The notes: a model not told the origin generated them from the letters alone. Shown: positions 37,501 through 46,460, counted from the first letter of the stretch. The stretch is 64,000 bases of DNA from UBA11612 sp963976395 (GCA_963976395.1 CAXBLG010000006.1:1-64000), one strand, 5' to 3'. Made by a program: numbers and translations.

Positions 37501-37558
37501 TGAAGACGGCGGGCTTCGCCTTCGCTAGAGATTGCCATGTTTTGGGCCCGGCCGTCAT
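34550..37558 (-). CDS. addB: Double-strand break repair protein AddB
   Basis: Protein of 1002 aa, partner of AddA. The N-terminal half is an inactivated helicase fold starting with FTIAPHLPFVDALAGG and LPTRRACRSLREAFL; as usual for alphaproteobacterial AddB it has no clear Walker A. The C-terminal nuclease is marked by LSVTEIETWMRDPYSIYARRIL and ITIIDYKTGTPPS. It overlaps murU upstream and addA downstream by four bases each, so the three are translationally linked. Confidence 0.95.
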   Translation of the reverse strand: MTAGPKTWQSLAKAKPAVFTIAPHLPFVDALAGGILDDAGDDALSLASITVLLPTRRACRSLREAFLRLSSGKPLLLPRMMPLNDLDEEEVMFSAFGVAEASEDIPPPISPLKRQLLLARLIQARGDSTAEQAIRLAEELAKFLDQVQTEHLSFEKLVDLVPADYAAHWQITLEFLGILTEAWPKILEAEGAIDSADHRNRVFAAQARIWAAGGATGPVIAAGSTGSIPATADLLDVIARMDGGAVVLPGLDCSLSENDWKAVDESHPQYGFKQLLRRLKVSPGAVLPWPCVPKDANCAHDARFYAQKTRFLTEVMRPASTTHAWREMEPIDPSAVEGLTQINCPAPREEAEVISLIMRAALTQDEQTCALVTPDRALAERVSMELKRWNIDIDDSAGRPLHKTPPGAFLRLTAMMIAEDFAPMPTLAVCKHPLAAAGLDIAAFRKLTRRAEIKILRGPRPPAGLDGLKSLTQELKDKDDASEVDAWIDHLKKGCEKFTTLMVQDSASISDLLNAHMATAESLAATNDTPGPLRLWAEEAGEATSAFIAELAQHCDVLPPISPLEYPAVLDALMSARVVRPRFGKHPRLHILGPLEARLQRFDVLILAGLNEGTWPADAEADPWMSRPMRKKFGLPSPERRIGLAAHDVAQALCGPRVVMTRSVKVDGTPTVPSRWLMRLDRAVAAAGLVEAFRVEAGDWLPWAQELTEPKAYESISPPAPRPPLEARPRQLSVTEIETWMRDPYSIYARRILKLRPLNPLDQDVSAADYGSLVHHALRLFIEAHPTGPLPDDALPQLLNIGDDVFKKDALRPGVLAFWEPRFERIAEWFVRTEDTRRHELGRAYVEISGELTLQGPAGSFKLTGKADRIDRSTDGRITIIDYKTGTPPSNGEVIAGFSPQLPLEAAMIAADGFPEVPKGPLEALSFWHLHGRGEGGKEFIVDGDAEAMAAEARKGLSELIAKFDDPNTAYEARPNPAYAPAFSDYGHLARVKEWAAGEDEA

Positions 37559-38274
37559 CGGGCGCGCAGCAATGCGTCTGTTTTTTCAACGGCGTCCGGC
37601 GTGCCGACATGGAACCAAACGCCGTCGTGAACAACGCCTTTCATGCGACGGGCCGCAATGGCCTTATCCCACAGTTTGTTCATGGAAAACGGCACGGCAT
37701 TTTCGCCCGCCAGAATGCGCGGGTGAATAATCTGAATGCCGGTGTAGGCATAGGGTGCGCGGGTAGCGATCCCGCGCCGGGTGAGATGGCCCTCGGTATC
37801 CACAAAAAAATCTCCAGCGCTGTCAAAGCCGTGGGCGGTTTCCATAGGATGGACGAGCATCAGAACATCCAGTTCGTCAGAATTCCATTTACGGGCGAGC
37901 CGCTCCAGCGCGGGCGTGGGGCCATCCAATGTTACAGTATCACAACCGAAAACGAAGAACGGCGCATTCCCCAGCAAGGGCAGGGCTTTGACGAGTCCGC
38001 CGCCGGTATCAAGCAGTTGCGCGGTTTCATCGGAGATTGTGACCACCGGATTCTGCCGCCCCTTCATATGTGCGATCATTTGCGGCGCGTGGTGGTGAGC
38101 GTTTACGACGGCGCGCGGCACGCCCGCCGCGGCCAATTGATCCATCGGCCAATCGATCAAGGCCTTGCCGCCGACTTTGATCAACGGTTTGGGGGTGAGT
38201 TCGGTTAGCGGTTTCATGCGCGTGCCAAGACCCGCGGCCAGAAACATGGCTGTTTGAGGTAGGACGCCGCTCAC
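37555..38274 (-). CDS. murU: Nucleotidyltransferase, MurNAc-1-phosphate uridylyltransferase type
   Basis: Protein of 239 aa with the sugar-nucleotide transferase start MFLAAGLGTRMKPLTELTPKP (G-x-G-T-R loop plus the catalytic Lys) and the metal-binding FVFGCDTV. Next to an AmgK-type kinase gene it most likely makes UDP-MurNAc from recycled MurNAc-1-phosphate, as the Pseudomonas AmgK-MurU pair does. On sequence alone it could be called a mannose-1-phosphate guanylyltransferase. It overlaps both neighbours by four bases. Confidence 0.87.
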   Translation of the reverse strand: MSGVLPQTAMFLAAGLGTRMKPLTELTPKPLIKVGGKALIDWPMDQLAAAGVPRAVVNAHHHAPQMIAHMKGRQNPVVTISDETAQLLDTGGGLVKALPLLGNAPFFVFGCDTVTLDGPTPALERLARKWNSDELDVLMLVHPMETAHGFDSAGDFFVDTEGHLTRRGIATRAPYAYTGIQIIHPRILAGENAVPFSMNKLWDKAIAARRMKGVVHDGVWFHVGTPDAVEKTDALLRAR

Positions 38275-39272
38275 AGATTTAGCGTCCGCATTGTTTGCGG
38301 CACATGGGCGTCAAACCAGTTTTTTAAATCGCTTAGCGCAGGATGCGCGAGACATTGATCCATATAACGCCACAGGCGGGGCATGTGTTGCAGGTAGTGG
38401 GGCTTGCCGTCGCGGAGTTTCAAACGTGCGAAGGTGCCGATCACGCGCACATGGCGTTGCGCCGCCATCACCGCCCACGAGAGTTCAAAGTCTTCAGGTG
38501 TTACAGAAGGAAAGGCATTCAAATATCTCTGCTTCATCTCGGCGATGAGGGCAGGGTTCACGTCGCGCCGCGCATCTTCCAGTAGGGACATCAAATCGTA
38601 AGTGACAGGTCCAGCGACGGCGTCTTGAAAGTCGAGCAAACCGCAGGCCTTTATGCCGGATCTCTCCGGCAGCAGAAGTAAATTATCTACGTGATAGTCA
38701 AACAACACCAGAGATGTCGGCGCTTTCCAGGCCAGCGGCAACAGGGCTTGCCAGATCGAATTGTAGCCATCAATTGTCTGTGAGGAGAGCGCTGGAGCGT
38801 GCAGGAGCGGCATATACCATTCTTGCAGACGGCCGACTTCATCAAGTAAGCGTGATGTGTCGTAGGGTTTCACGCCGCTCGGCACAGCTTGGTTTTCGGG
38901 CAAGCGATGCAGCGCAATCAACGTATCCGTCGCTAAGGTGTAAAGAGCGCGCTCGTCATGACTTTGCGCCAAGAGTTGCGTGTAGGTGCTGTCTCCTAAG
39001 TCTTCTAGGAGGAGAAGACCTGCTGCAGCATCTTCAGCCAGTACTTTTGGAACGGAGAATCCTTGCTTGAACAAGTGCCGGGCGATGCGAACGAAGGGTC
39101 TCACATCTTCTTGCGGTGGGGGAGCGTCCATGAGTACGACGCGGCCACGTTGATCTTCAAGTCGGTCGTATTTACGAAACGACGCATCGCCCGCCAGGGG
39201 CCCGCGTTTGGCTTTATCCCAACCGTGCTGCTGAAGAAAAGATATGATAATAGCTTCACGGTTGGCGGACAC
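38271..39272 (-). CDS. amgK: Aminoglycoside-phosphotransferase-fold sugar kinase, AmgK type
   Basis: Protein of 333 aa. Kinase-like motifs are LAGDASFRKYDRL (N-lobe), LLLLEDLGD (hinge), LVLFDYHVDNLLLL with the catalytic Asp, and GLLDFQDAVAGPVTYDL with the metal Asp. AmgK phosphorylates MurNAc and GlcNAc at C1, feeding MurU in peptidoglycan recycling. The gene lies between tsaE (17-base overlap) and murU (4-base overlap). Confidence 0.88.
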   Translation of the reverse strand: MSANREAIIISFLQQHGWDKAKRGPLAGDASFRKYDRLEDQRGRVVLMDAPPPQEDVRPFVRIARHLFKQGFSVPKVLAEDAAAGLLLLEDLGDSTYTQLLAQSHDERALYTLATDTLIALHRLPENQAVPSGVKPYDTSRLLDEVGRLQEWYMPLLHAPALSSQTIDGYNSIWQALLPLAWKAPTSLVLFDYHVDNLLLLPERSGIKACGLLDFQDAVAGPVTYDLMSLLEDARRDVNPALIAEMKQRYLNAFPSVTPEDFELSWAVMAAQRHVRVIGTFARLKLRDGKPHYLQHMPRLWRYMDQCLAHPALSDLKNWFDAHVPQTMRTLNL

Positions 39273-39756
39273 GGCTTACCACTTCAAGCGCCCGCTCGCG
39301 CCAATTCGATTTTCCAGAGAGCCGAATAGAACGCGCTGTATCACCGGTCGCAGACGTCAACTCAATTTCTAAGGGGGCTCGCGGCATATATGGTCCTAAA
39401 CGCTCTGGCCATTCGATCAAGGTTATGCCGCCAGCTTGCGCATCTTCTAGCCCCAGCTCAAGCACATCGTCCGGCACTTCGAGGCGATACAAATCGAAGT
39501 GCCATATTATTCCGCGCTGTGTTTCGTAGGTTTGCACCAGCGTAAATGTAGGACTCACGACTTCTTCGTCTATGCCTGCGAGTCGTTGAATAAACCCCCG
39601 CGCAAAGGTGGTCTTGCCTGCGCCGAGCGCTCCTTTGAGGGTGATCACGTCGCCGGGCTTCACGACTTCGGCCAGGGTTGCGCCGAACGCCATTGTATCT
39701 TGCTCTGACGGAAACGACAGCGCGCCGTTTTCTGGTGCCGAAAATTCTTCAGACAT
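39256..39756 (-). CDS. tsaE: tRNA threonylcarbamoyladenosine synthesis ATPase TsaE
   Basis: Protein of 166 aa with Walker A GALGAGKTTFARGF (about residues 42-55), SPTFTLVQTYE, HFDLYRLE and LIEWPERLG, all TsaE hallmarks. It powers the TsaB-TsaD-TsaE complex that makes t6A37 in tRNAs reading ANN codons. It starts nine bases after the DivL-like gene and overlaps amgK by 17 bases. Confidence 0.96.
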   Translation of the reverse strand: MSEEFSAPENGALSFPSEQDTMAFGATLAEVVKPGDVITLKGALGAGKTTFARGFIQRLAGIDEEVVSPTFTLVQTYETQRGIIWHFDLYRLEVPDDVLELGLEDAQAGGITLIEWPERLGPYMPRAPLEIELTSATGDTARSIRLSGKSNWRERALEVVSRVRQP

Positions 39757-39765
39757 ACGCTGTCT

Positions 39766-42219
39766 CTATTGCCCAGCTATGCGTGTTTCTTCGGATTTTG
39801 CGGCTCCGCCAACAGGTAGGCGGCAGGCGACGATAATGTCGCTACCGTCTGCATTAGTGATGAGCGATCCACCGTGCAACTCGGCAATGCGCTGGGCGAG
39901 GTAAACGCCGAGCCCGGCGTGTGTCTGACCGTTTGCGGCATGGCGGATGGAGAATGTGACATGATCGCCTGAGGCATCGGCACGTTCGGCTGCCAGAACG
40001 ATACGTTCGCCGTCTGGAAGATTTTTCAAAGCGCCCGTGAGCAGATGATACAAGGTTTGTTTGATGCGTGCGGCGTCGCCCACCATCCAGCCAATGTCAG
40101 TCATACACGCGATCTCAAGGCTAACTCCATGCCGCTTTACGGCTTCACGGGTCATGGTTGCAACCCGGTTCATCACATCGAATATGTCAAAGGAGTCCAG
40201 GTGCAGGGTTTGTTGACCGGTCTCGACGCCTGACAAATCTCTGACGTCTTCGATCAAGGCCTTGAGGGTATTTGAGGCGTCAATGATGTCCTGAACGACT
40301 GCGGCGGGTTGTCCGGGTTTGATGCTTGCAAGGCGCTTAGCAAGGCCGCCGATACTCAAAACCGGGACTTCCAATTCAAAAGCTACATTTGCCAAAAACT
40401 CTGTACGAAGCTTGTCGGTCGCGGTGAGGGCTTCAGCGCGGCCGCGTAAGGTCTGCGCGACGCGCTCCGGCGCGGACACATCGTTATAACAAAACAAAAC
40501 GCCTCCATCGGGCAGGGGCACCGAGATGAATTCAAGCACCGACTTATCCGCTCGGATAACTCGACCTTGCTGGGCTGTGCGTTGTTTATCGCTATCTAGA
40601 GCGGCCAGCATAACGGTTCTATGGCGCGACCACACCGTCGTATCATCGAAGTATTCTTGAAAAGTGTCGATCACATCGCCCATCACCGGACCCTCGCGCA
40701 GGGTTTGGAGGTCGAGACCCCACAGGTCGGCGAAAGCAGGGTTGGCAAGGCGAAGCTCGCCCTCGGCGCCGAACACGGCAACGGCCTCTTGCAAGTTATC
40801 TATGGTTTCGCGTTGAACGGCGATCAGCGTGTTGTACGAGCGTTCCAACGCAAGTTTGTCGGTAATGTCTTCGTATGTGGTCAAGAGTCCGCCCATCGGG
40901 TGAGGCGCAATAACACGCCGCAAGGTACCGCCACCGGGCAAATGCAAAACGTCTTCTGTAGGTTCAAGAAGAGATGTAAATCTTGCGAGCTCTTTATCTT
41001 TGTAGGCGGGAAAGTCGGCAACTTCAGGCAAGCGCCGTTCCGCGCGCAGAGTGTCGAGAACCGTTGCGTAAGGCGGACCATCCTTGAGCCATTCCAGATT
41101 CAAATCCCAAAGTTCGGCAAACGCAGTGTTGAAAAATATCAATCGCGTATCCGGGCCGAAGATGGCGATGGCCGTGCCTAGGCGTTCAAGAACCTCGGCA
41201 TGCGCGGCGGCTTCGCGTTTGAGACGCGTCTCCAACTCTTCTTGCCGGGTAATGTCGTATGCAGACCCGGCGGTCATCCGGCCGCTGCCGTCGGAGAAAA
41301 GCGGTGCAGTGGTGTCTTGCGCGGTTTCGTTGCCATCACTATCGATCGGCGATTCGACGACTTCCATTAGTCTCCGACTGCCATCGATAACCATGTGGAA
41401 CGGCCCGCGCCGGGTTTCGCCGGCTGCTCGTGCGGCGGCGGCCAACGCGCGCACTTCACGTACGGCCACGCGGGGCGCGATTTCTCGGCCGCGCGCAACA
41501 ACGTCCGGCGCATCCCGTGCATCGACCGCCGTCACATAAGCTTCGTTGCAATAAATTAAGGACAAATCATCGTCACGCAGCCATACCGGGTGGGCGACAC
41601 CGCTTAAAGCCGCTTTGAGGAGGTCGCGTTCACGCCGCAAAGCGACGGACTCTTCCGTCAAGGTATCGACAGCCGCCACGCCCTCAGTCACATCGTTCAT
41701 CCATACCACGTCGGCCATAATACGCTCCGCTCCATCGAGTGCGCGGATGCCTCGTGCCTGAATGCGCCTTCCAGTAGCGGTGTGATCAAGGTCGACCTCG
41801 AAGCCGCTGCCGCCTTCGCGCATGGCTTCAATGGCGATTTGCAACCGCTCCTGCGAGGCGTGGTCAAAGCCGTCTAAAATGTCGTGAAACCCTGAGTCCA
41901 TACCGCGAAAGAGATCGAGCAGTACGGCGAGCCGTCTCGAACAATATCCCTCGGCTCGAAATTCAGGCAGAGCCGCCGTGTCTTCATCATCCTCGGCAAT
42001 AGGTTGATGAAACCAGGCAAAGTAGCCTTCAGGCGCGGTTTCCAGTGCGGCTTGGACAGCGTCGCGGGTGTAGAGTGCCCGGCTGGCCTCGCGCTCCGCG
42101 CGCAGCCAATGCCGGTGCTGACGCCAAAGCGCCCAGACTGCCGGTGGAACCAGCAGAAACACCGCGACCAATCCGGCAATCACCGGCGGCGTCAGCAGCT
42201 CCGTAATGTCGCTGTTCAC
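39766..42219 (-). CDS. divL: DivL-like multi-PAS sensor pseudokinase
   Basis: Protein of 817 aa. One N-terminal membrane helix (about residues 12-32) is followed by several PAS-type regions (about 50-190, 210-330, 345-465, 480-590), then a histidine-kinase-like module. In the dimerisation helix LRTEFLANVAFELEVPV the phosphoacceptor is Phe614 (codon 40378-40380), where kinases have His and Caulobacter DivL has Tyr. The N box reads LLTGALKNL without the usual Asn and the G1 box is missing, while a G2-like GLGVYLAQRIAE remains. Position between tsaE and ahcY and the fold order fit DivL, the DivK-responsive regulator of CckA-CtrA. Confidence 0.82.
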   Translation of the reverse strand: MNSDITELLTPPVIAGLVAVFLLVPPAVWALWRQHRHWLRAEREASRALYTRDAVQAALETAPEGYFAWFHQPIAEDDEDTAALPEFRAEGYCSRRLAVLLDLFRGMDSGFHDILDGFDHASQERLQIAIEAMREGGSGFEVDLDHTATGRRIQARGIRALDGAERIMADVVWMNDVTEGVAAVDTLTEESVALRRERDLLKAALSGVAHPVWLRDDDLSLIYCNEAYVTAVDARDAPDVVARGREIAPRVAVREVRALAAAARAAGETRRGPFHMVIDGSRRLMEVVESPIDSDGNETAQDTTAPLFSDGSGRMTAGSAYDITRQEELETRLKREAAAHAEVLERLGTAIAIFGPDTRLIFFNTAFAELWDLNLEWLKDGPPYATVLDTLRAERRLPEVADFPAYKDKELARFTSLLEPTEDVLHLPGGGTLRRVIAPHPMGGLLTTYEDITDKLALERSYNTLIAVQRETIDNLQEAVAVFGAEGELRLANPAFADLWGLDLQTLREGPVMGDVIDTFQEYFDDTTVWSRHRTVMLAALDSDKQRTAQQGRVIRADKSVLEFISVPLPDGGVLFCYNDVSAPERVAQTLRGRAEALTATDKLRTEFLANVAFELEVPVLSIGGLAKRLASIKPGQPAAVVQDIIDASNTLKALIEDVRDLSGVETGQQTLHLDSFDIFDVMNRVATMTREAVKRHGVSLEIACMTDIGWMVGDAARIKQTLYHLLTGALKNLPDGERIVLAAERADASGDHVTFSIRHAANGQTHAGLGVYLAQRIAELHGGSLITNADGSDIIVACRLPVGGAAKSEETRIAGQ

Positions 42220-42245
42220 CGCACCCCTCTTTAAACCCTTTACTC

Positions 42246-42269
42246 CGCCCCAGCGGGACGGCTGGGGCG
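42246..42269 (-). terminator. Stem-loop between ahcY and divL, possible terminator
   Basis: CGCCCCAGC pairs with GCTGGGGCG (9 bp) around the loop GGGACG, 29 bases beyond the ahcY stop. No T-run follows on the minus strand (GAGTAAAGGG), so termination would be weak; on the plus strand TTT follows. Confidence 0.4.
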
Positions 42270-42298
42270 TTTAGCACACCCACTATACGGTGAAGGGC

Positions 42299-43696
42299 CT
42301 AATAGCGGTAGGTCTCCGGCTTGAACGGCCCTTTTGTCTCGACCCCGATATATGCGGCTTGAGCGGGTGACAGCTTGGTTAGCTTGGCGCCAACCTTTGC
42401 CAAATGGAACTCGGCGACCTTCTCGTCCAGGTGCTTTGGCAGCACATAGACCTTATTTTCGTAGCTATCGCCGTTATTCCAGAGTTCCATCTGCGCCAGC
42501 ACCTGATTGCTGAAGGAGGCGCTCATGACGAAGCTGGGGTGGCCGGTTGCGCAGCCCAGGTTTACGAGCCGGCCCTCAGCCAGAAGAATAATCCGCTTGC
42601 CGTCCGGGAATTCGATTTCGTCTACCTGTGGTTTAACATTGTGCCACTTGAAGTTCTTTAGGGCTTCGACCTGAATTTCAGTATCGAAGTGTCCGATGTT
42701 GCAGACGATGGCACGGTCTTTCATGTTCCGCATGTGATCGACTGTGATGACGTCCAAGTTGCCGGTTGCGGTGACAAAAATGTCACCTTGCGACGCGGCG
42801 TCGTCCATGGTGACGACCTGATAGCCTTCCATTGCGGCTTGCAGCGCGCAGATGGGGTCGACTTCCGTGACCATGACCCGGCATCCGGCTTGACGCATTG
42901 ACGCGGCGGAGCCCTTGCCGACATCACCAAAGCCATTCACCACGGCGACCTTGCCGGCCATCATCACGTCGGTCGCACGGCGGATGCCGTCGACCAGACT
43001 CTCGCGGCAGCCATAGACATTGTCGAACTTTGACTTAGTGACGCTGTCATTCACGTTGATGGCCGGAAAGGGTAGGCGGCCATCCTTCGACATTTGATAC
43101 AGACGATGCACACCCGTTGTGGTTTCCTCACTGACGCCGCGCAAGCTGGCTTTGACTTTAGAATACCAGCCGGGTTGTTCTTTGAGCCGCTTAGCAATCG
43201 AGGCAAAAAGCACTTCTTCTTCCTCATTGCCAGGTTTGGTGATCACGGATGGATCTGTTTCCGCTTGCGCCCCGAGAATGATCAGAAGTGTGGCGTCGCC
43301 GCCGTCGTCGAGAATGAGGTTTGGCGCGCCGCCGTCGCTCCATTCAAATATCCGGTGTGTGTATTGCCAGTATTCCTCCAAAGACTCGCCCTTATGGGCA
43401 AACACCGGCGTACCACCGTCCGCGATCGCAGCCGCGGCGTGATCTTGAGTGGAAAAGACGTTGCAGGAAGCCCAGCGAATATCGGCGCCAAGATGTTTGA
43501 GCGTCTCGATCAATACGGCGGTTTGGATGGTCATATGGAGCGAGCCGGCTATGCGGGCACCTTTTAGGGGCTGCTTGCTACCGTATTCGGAGCGCATGGC
43601 CATCAGACCCGGCATTTCGGTCTCTGCAATGGCTATTTCCGTATGGCCCCACGCGGCAAGCCCAATATCCTTAACCTTGTAATCGCTAAAAGTCAT
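42299..43696 (-). CDS. ahcY: Adenosylhomocysteinase
   Basis: Protein of 465 aa splitting S-adenosylhomocysteine to adenosine and homocysteine and so relieving product inhibition of methyltransferases. NAD-binding GFGDVGKGSA, VTEVDPICALQA, FDNVYGCRESLVDGI and the C-terminal PFKPETYRY are all typical. Length is in the range of the long bacterial form. AAGGAGACAG lies upstream at a good distance. The 104 bases before it show no SAH or SAM riboswitch that I can recognise. Confidence 0.98.
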   Translation of the reverse strand: MTFSDYKVKDIGLAAWGHTEIAIAETEMPGLMAMRSEYGSKQPLKGARIAGSLHMTIQTAVLIETLKHLGADIRWASCNVFSTQDHAAAAIADGGTPVFAHKGESLEEYWQYTHRIFEWSDGGAPNLILDDGGDATLLIILGAQAETDPSVITKPGNEEEEVLFASIAKRLKEQPGWYSKVKASLRGVSEETTTGVHRLYQMSKDGRLPFPAINVNDSVTKSKFDNVYGCRESLVDGIRRATDVMMAGKVAVVNGFGDVGKGSAASMRQAGCRVMVTEVDPICALQAAMEGYQVVTMDDAASQGDIFVTATGNLDVITVDHMRNMKDRAIVCNIGHFDTEIQVEALKNFKWHNVKPQVDEIEFPDGKRIILLAEGRLVNLGCATGHPSFVMSASFSNQVLAQMELWNNGDSYENKVYVLPKHLDEKVAEFHLAKVGAKLTKLSPAQAAYIGVETKGPFKPETYRY

Positions 43697-43800
43697 AACG
43701 CTCTGTCTCCTTGGACGCCGTCCGGCGTAAGTGTTGGGGCCGCGTATCGAGGGCCGGCGCGCCGTATAGCAGCCGGGCGGGAATCGGGCAACCGGCAGGC

Positions 43801-45582
43801 CTATCTGGCCTGGGCAATGTAGTCCAAAAGTACCTTCAGGCGCGCCGGGTCTGACTCGCTGGTCAGGCGGCGCACCCGGCCGGTAATGGCCGACAGATTA
43901 AGGCCCAGAACAGCTTTTTTGACCCGTGGCAGATTGGCCGGGGCCATGGACAGTTCTGTGATGCCAAAGCCGAGTAAAATAGGCGTTAGGCGTTCGTCGC
44001 CGGCCATTTCCCCGCATATGGATACGGGGATGCCCGCCGCCGATGCGGCCTCGGCAGAAAACTGGATGAGGCGTAAGACAGCCGGATGTAGAGGGTTATA
44101 CAGATAGGCGACCTGTTCGTCGGAACGATCAATGGCGAGGGTATACTGTGTAAGGTCATTGGTGCCGATCGCGAAAAAGTCAGCCTCGGCGGCTAGGGCA
44201 TCGGCGGCAAGAGCCGCGCCGGGAATTTCGATCATAACCCCGACCGGCGGTAAGGGATCGGCAATCTTTTCACCGCGGCGCTTAAGTTTTCGCGCAACGC
44301 GGGCCAGAATATCGCGCACTTCCCTGACTTCATCGACGATGCAAACCATGGGCAGTAAAATTCGTACCGGTCCTAATGCGCCCGCCCGCAAGATGGCAGC
44401 AAGTTGCGACATCAGAATTTTGCGCCGCGCCAAAGCAAAGCGAATGCCGCGCAGCCCCAAAACCGGGTTAGGGCCCGGTTTGAGTCCAACCGAATCTCCG
44501 AGCTTGTCGGCGCCAACGTCCAAAATGCGAATTGTAAGGGGCCGGCCAGCCAGTTTTTTCACGACCCGCGATAACTCTGCAAATTGGTCGTCCTCGGTCG
44601 GTAACGTGTCTCGGTTCAGGAACATGAACTCGCTGCGGAATAGGCCAATTCCTTCCGCACCGGATGCGGCGACTGCATCCAGTTCTGACGGCAACTCGAT
44701 ATTGGCAAGCAGGTGTATGCGAAATCCGTCCTTGGTGATGGCGGCGACGGATTTGAGTTTTCTTAAGGAGTGTTGAGATCTTAGGAAGCTCGCCCTTTTT
44801 TGCCGATAGGTGCTGAGCGTGGCGGCAGAGGGTGAGACAAATACTTTACCGGTCGAACCATCAACGATAATGGCTTCGCCGTTTTTTACATCGTCAATTA
44901 ACCCGGGAGCAGCGACAACGGCGGGCAGCCCAAGCGAGCGTGCGACGATGGCCATATGACTTTCGACGCCGCCCAACGTCGTTGCAAGGCCGACTATGCG
45001 GTCCGGATCAAGCAGAGCGGTATCGGCCGGGGAAAGTTCGTCGGCGACCACCACGGCATTTCGCGGCAAATCATCAATCCCGGCCGGTGCGGCGTGCCCA
45101 AGACTCTCTACGAGTCGCCGCCCAACTTCTCGGATATCCGAGATGCGTTCGGACAAGTACTGATCTTCCATAGCTGCAAAGGCTTCGGCCATAAGGCTGA
45201 TTTCTTTGACCACGGCGGCCTCGGCGTTAATGCGCTCCGAGGCGATGCGCTTTTGCACGCCGCGCACCAATCGCGATCCGCTGAGCATCTGCAAATGTGC
45301 GTCGAGAATATATCCGAGCTCTTCGCCGGCGGCGCTGTTCATCCGCTGCGCCTGATTTTGAAGCTCGCCGACATACTCGGCGGCTTTGGCCGCGGCTTCG
45401 AGCAGGCGGTGCTGTTCCGTCCGAATTTTTGACAAGGGGATGCGCCGCTCGCGCACTTGCACGACGGCGCGTGAATCATACCGATGGACAACGCCGATGG
45501 AAATGCCAGCGCCTACAGGCTGGCCTTCAAAAACGCGTTCGCGACTTTCAGAATCGTCTGAGATTTTCGTTTTATTCTTCAT
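43801..45582 (-). CDS. ptsI: Phosphoenolpyruvate-protein phosphotransferase (enzyme I)
   Basis: Protein of 593 aa. The active-site His209 lies in GGVESHMAIVARS. The PEP-binding barrel has GIGLFRSEFMFLNRD, MIEIPGAAL, FFAIGTNDLTQYTLA and ICGEMAGD with the conserved Cys. There is no N-terminal GAF domain, so it is EI-like rather than PtsP-like. With HPr and an EIIA but no sugar permease in the window, it belongs to the regulatory PTS of alphaproteobacteria. Its start overlaps ptsH by 11 bases. Confidence 0.95.
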   Translation of the reverse strand: MKNKTKISDDSESRERVFEGQPVGAGISIGVVHRYDSRAVVQVRERRIPLSKIRTEQHRLLEAAAKAAEYVGELQNQAQRMNSAAGEELGYILDAHLQMLSGSRLVRGVQKRIASERINAEAAVVKEISLMAEAFAAMEDQYLSERISDIREVGRRLVESLGHAAPAGIDDLPRNAVVVADELSPADTALLDPDRIVGLATTLGGVESHMAIVARSLGLPAVVAAPGLIDDVKNGEAIIVDGSTGKVFVSPSAATLSTYRQKRASFLRSQHSLRKLKSVAAITKDGFRIHLLANIELPSELDAVAASGAEGIGLFRSEFMFLNRDTLPTEDDQFAELSRVVKKLAGRPLTIRILDVGADKLGDSVGLKPGPNPVLGLRGIRFALARRKILMSQLAAILRAGALGPVRILLPMVCIVDEVREVRDILARVARKLKRRGEKIADPLPPVGVMIEIPGAALAADALAAEADFFAIGTNDLTQYTLAIDRSDEQVAYLYNPLHPAVLRLIQFSAEAASAAGIPVSICGEMAGDERLTPILLGFGITELSMAPANLPRVKKAVLGLNLSAITGRVRRLTSESDPARLKVLLDYIAQAR

Positions 45583-45847
45583 CGAATTTGTTTGCCACCA
45601 AAGCGCACAACGCTTCCATCGCCTCTGTCGCGTCCGGACCGGATGTTTTGATCTCGATCATTGAGCCCTGACCGGCGGCCAGCATCATGAGTCCCATGAT
45701 GGACCCGCCGGAAACTACAGAAACGCCGCGCGAGACTTTTATGTCCGCATCATATTTTGCAGCTGTTTTGCAAAACTTCGCCGCCGCGCGGGCGTGCAGG
45801 CCCTTGCCATTACATATTTCTACTTGGCGCTGCAGCGAATCAGCCAT
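45572..45847 (-). CDS. ptsH: Phosphocarrier protein HPr
   Basis: Protein of 91 aa. His18 in GKGLHARAAAKF accepts phosphate from enzyme I. The regulatory serine site is SGGSIMGLM, a target for the HPr kinase encoded upstream in the same group. The tail is acidic. It overlaps ptsI and follows the EIIA gene by 68 bases. Confidence 0.96.
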   Translation of the reverse strand: MADSLQRQVEICNGKGLHARAAAKFCKTAAKYDADIKVSRGVSVVSGGSIMGLMMLAAGQGSMIEIKTSGPDATEAMEALCALVANKFDEE

Positions 45848-45915
45848 CGGTCTTGGTCCAAACTTTGCTGTGAGCTGTATGGCTCTTGCATTGGGATGCC
45901 TCAGCGCGCGATGCG

Positions 45916-46347
45916 CTATTTTTCCGCTTTTTCCTGGGCGAGAAGAGCAGAGGCGACATTGATATATTTGCGGCCGGCGTCTTGGGCGTGGACGACCGCC
46001 GATTGCAGAGATTCGGTCCCACGCACCGAAGCTAATTTAATAAGCATCGGTAAATTGACGCCGGCAATTACCTCAACCGGGGCATTCTCCATGATTGAGA
46101 TTGCAAGGTTCGAGGGCGTGCCGCCAAACATATCGGTGAGGACCACAACACCCTCACCGGCGTTCACGGTCTCGACGGCTTTAAGAATGTCGGCGCGGCG
46201 TTGCTCCATATCGTCTTCCGGACCAATGCAGACGGTCGCGACTTGAGCTTGCTGTCCTACGACATGTTCCATTGCGGCGACAAGTTCGTGGGCGAGGCGG
46301 CCATGGGTGACCAGCACCAAGCCAATAAGCGGTTTTGTTTGTGACAT
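45916..46347 (-). CDS. PTS EIIA component, mannose (fructose-mannitol class ManX) type
   Basis: Protein of 143 aa with the EIIA-Man fold: LVLVTHGRLAHELV at the start with phosphorylatable His15, VVVLTDMFGGTPSNLA and VIAGVNLPMLIKL. No IIB, IIC or IID gene is present, so it is probably a regulatory phosphate acceptor, as in other alphaproteobacteria. The ptsH gene follows. Confidence 0.93.
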   Translation of the reverse strand: MSQTKPLIGLVLVTHGRLAHELVAAMEHVVGQQAQVATVCIGPEDDMEQRRADILKAVETVNAGEGVVVLTDMFGGTPSNLAISIMENAPVEVIAGVNLPMLIKLASVRGTESLQSAVVHAQDAGRKYINVASALLAQEKAEK

Positions 46348-46460
46348 GGATAAGAACAGACCCTGAGTTTTGTGCGCCTCGAAAGTATGTAGCTCCTTCG
46401 AGAAGGGGCCGCAGCTTACCCAATCGGTCCCAGCTATGCGACCTTAACTTAGGCGCAGTT

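Noticed and set aside
34550..37558. AddB as a degraded helicase because Walker A is missing
   Set aside because: Loss of the N-terminal helicase motif is normal in this AddB type; the nuclease motif is intact.
43697..43800. Possible SAH or SAM riboswitch upstream of ahcY
   Set aside because: Only short GC-rich stems are visible and no conserved aptamer core could be recognised.
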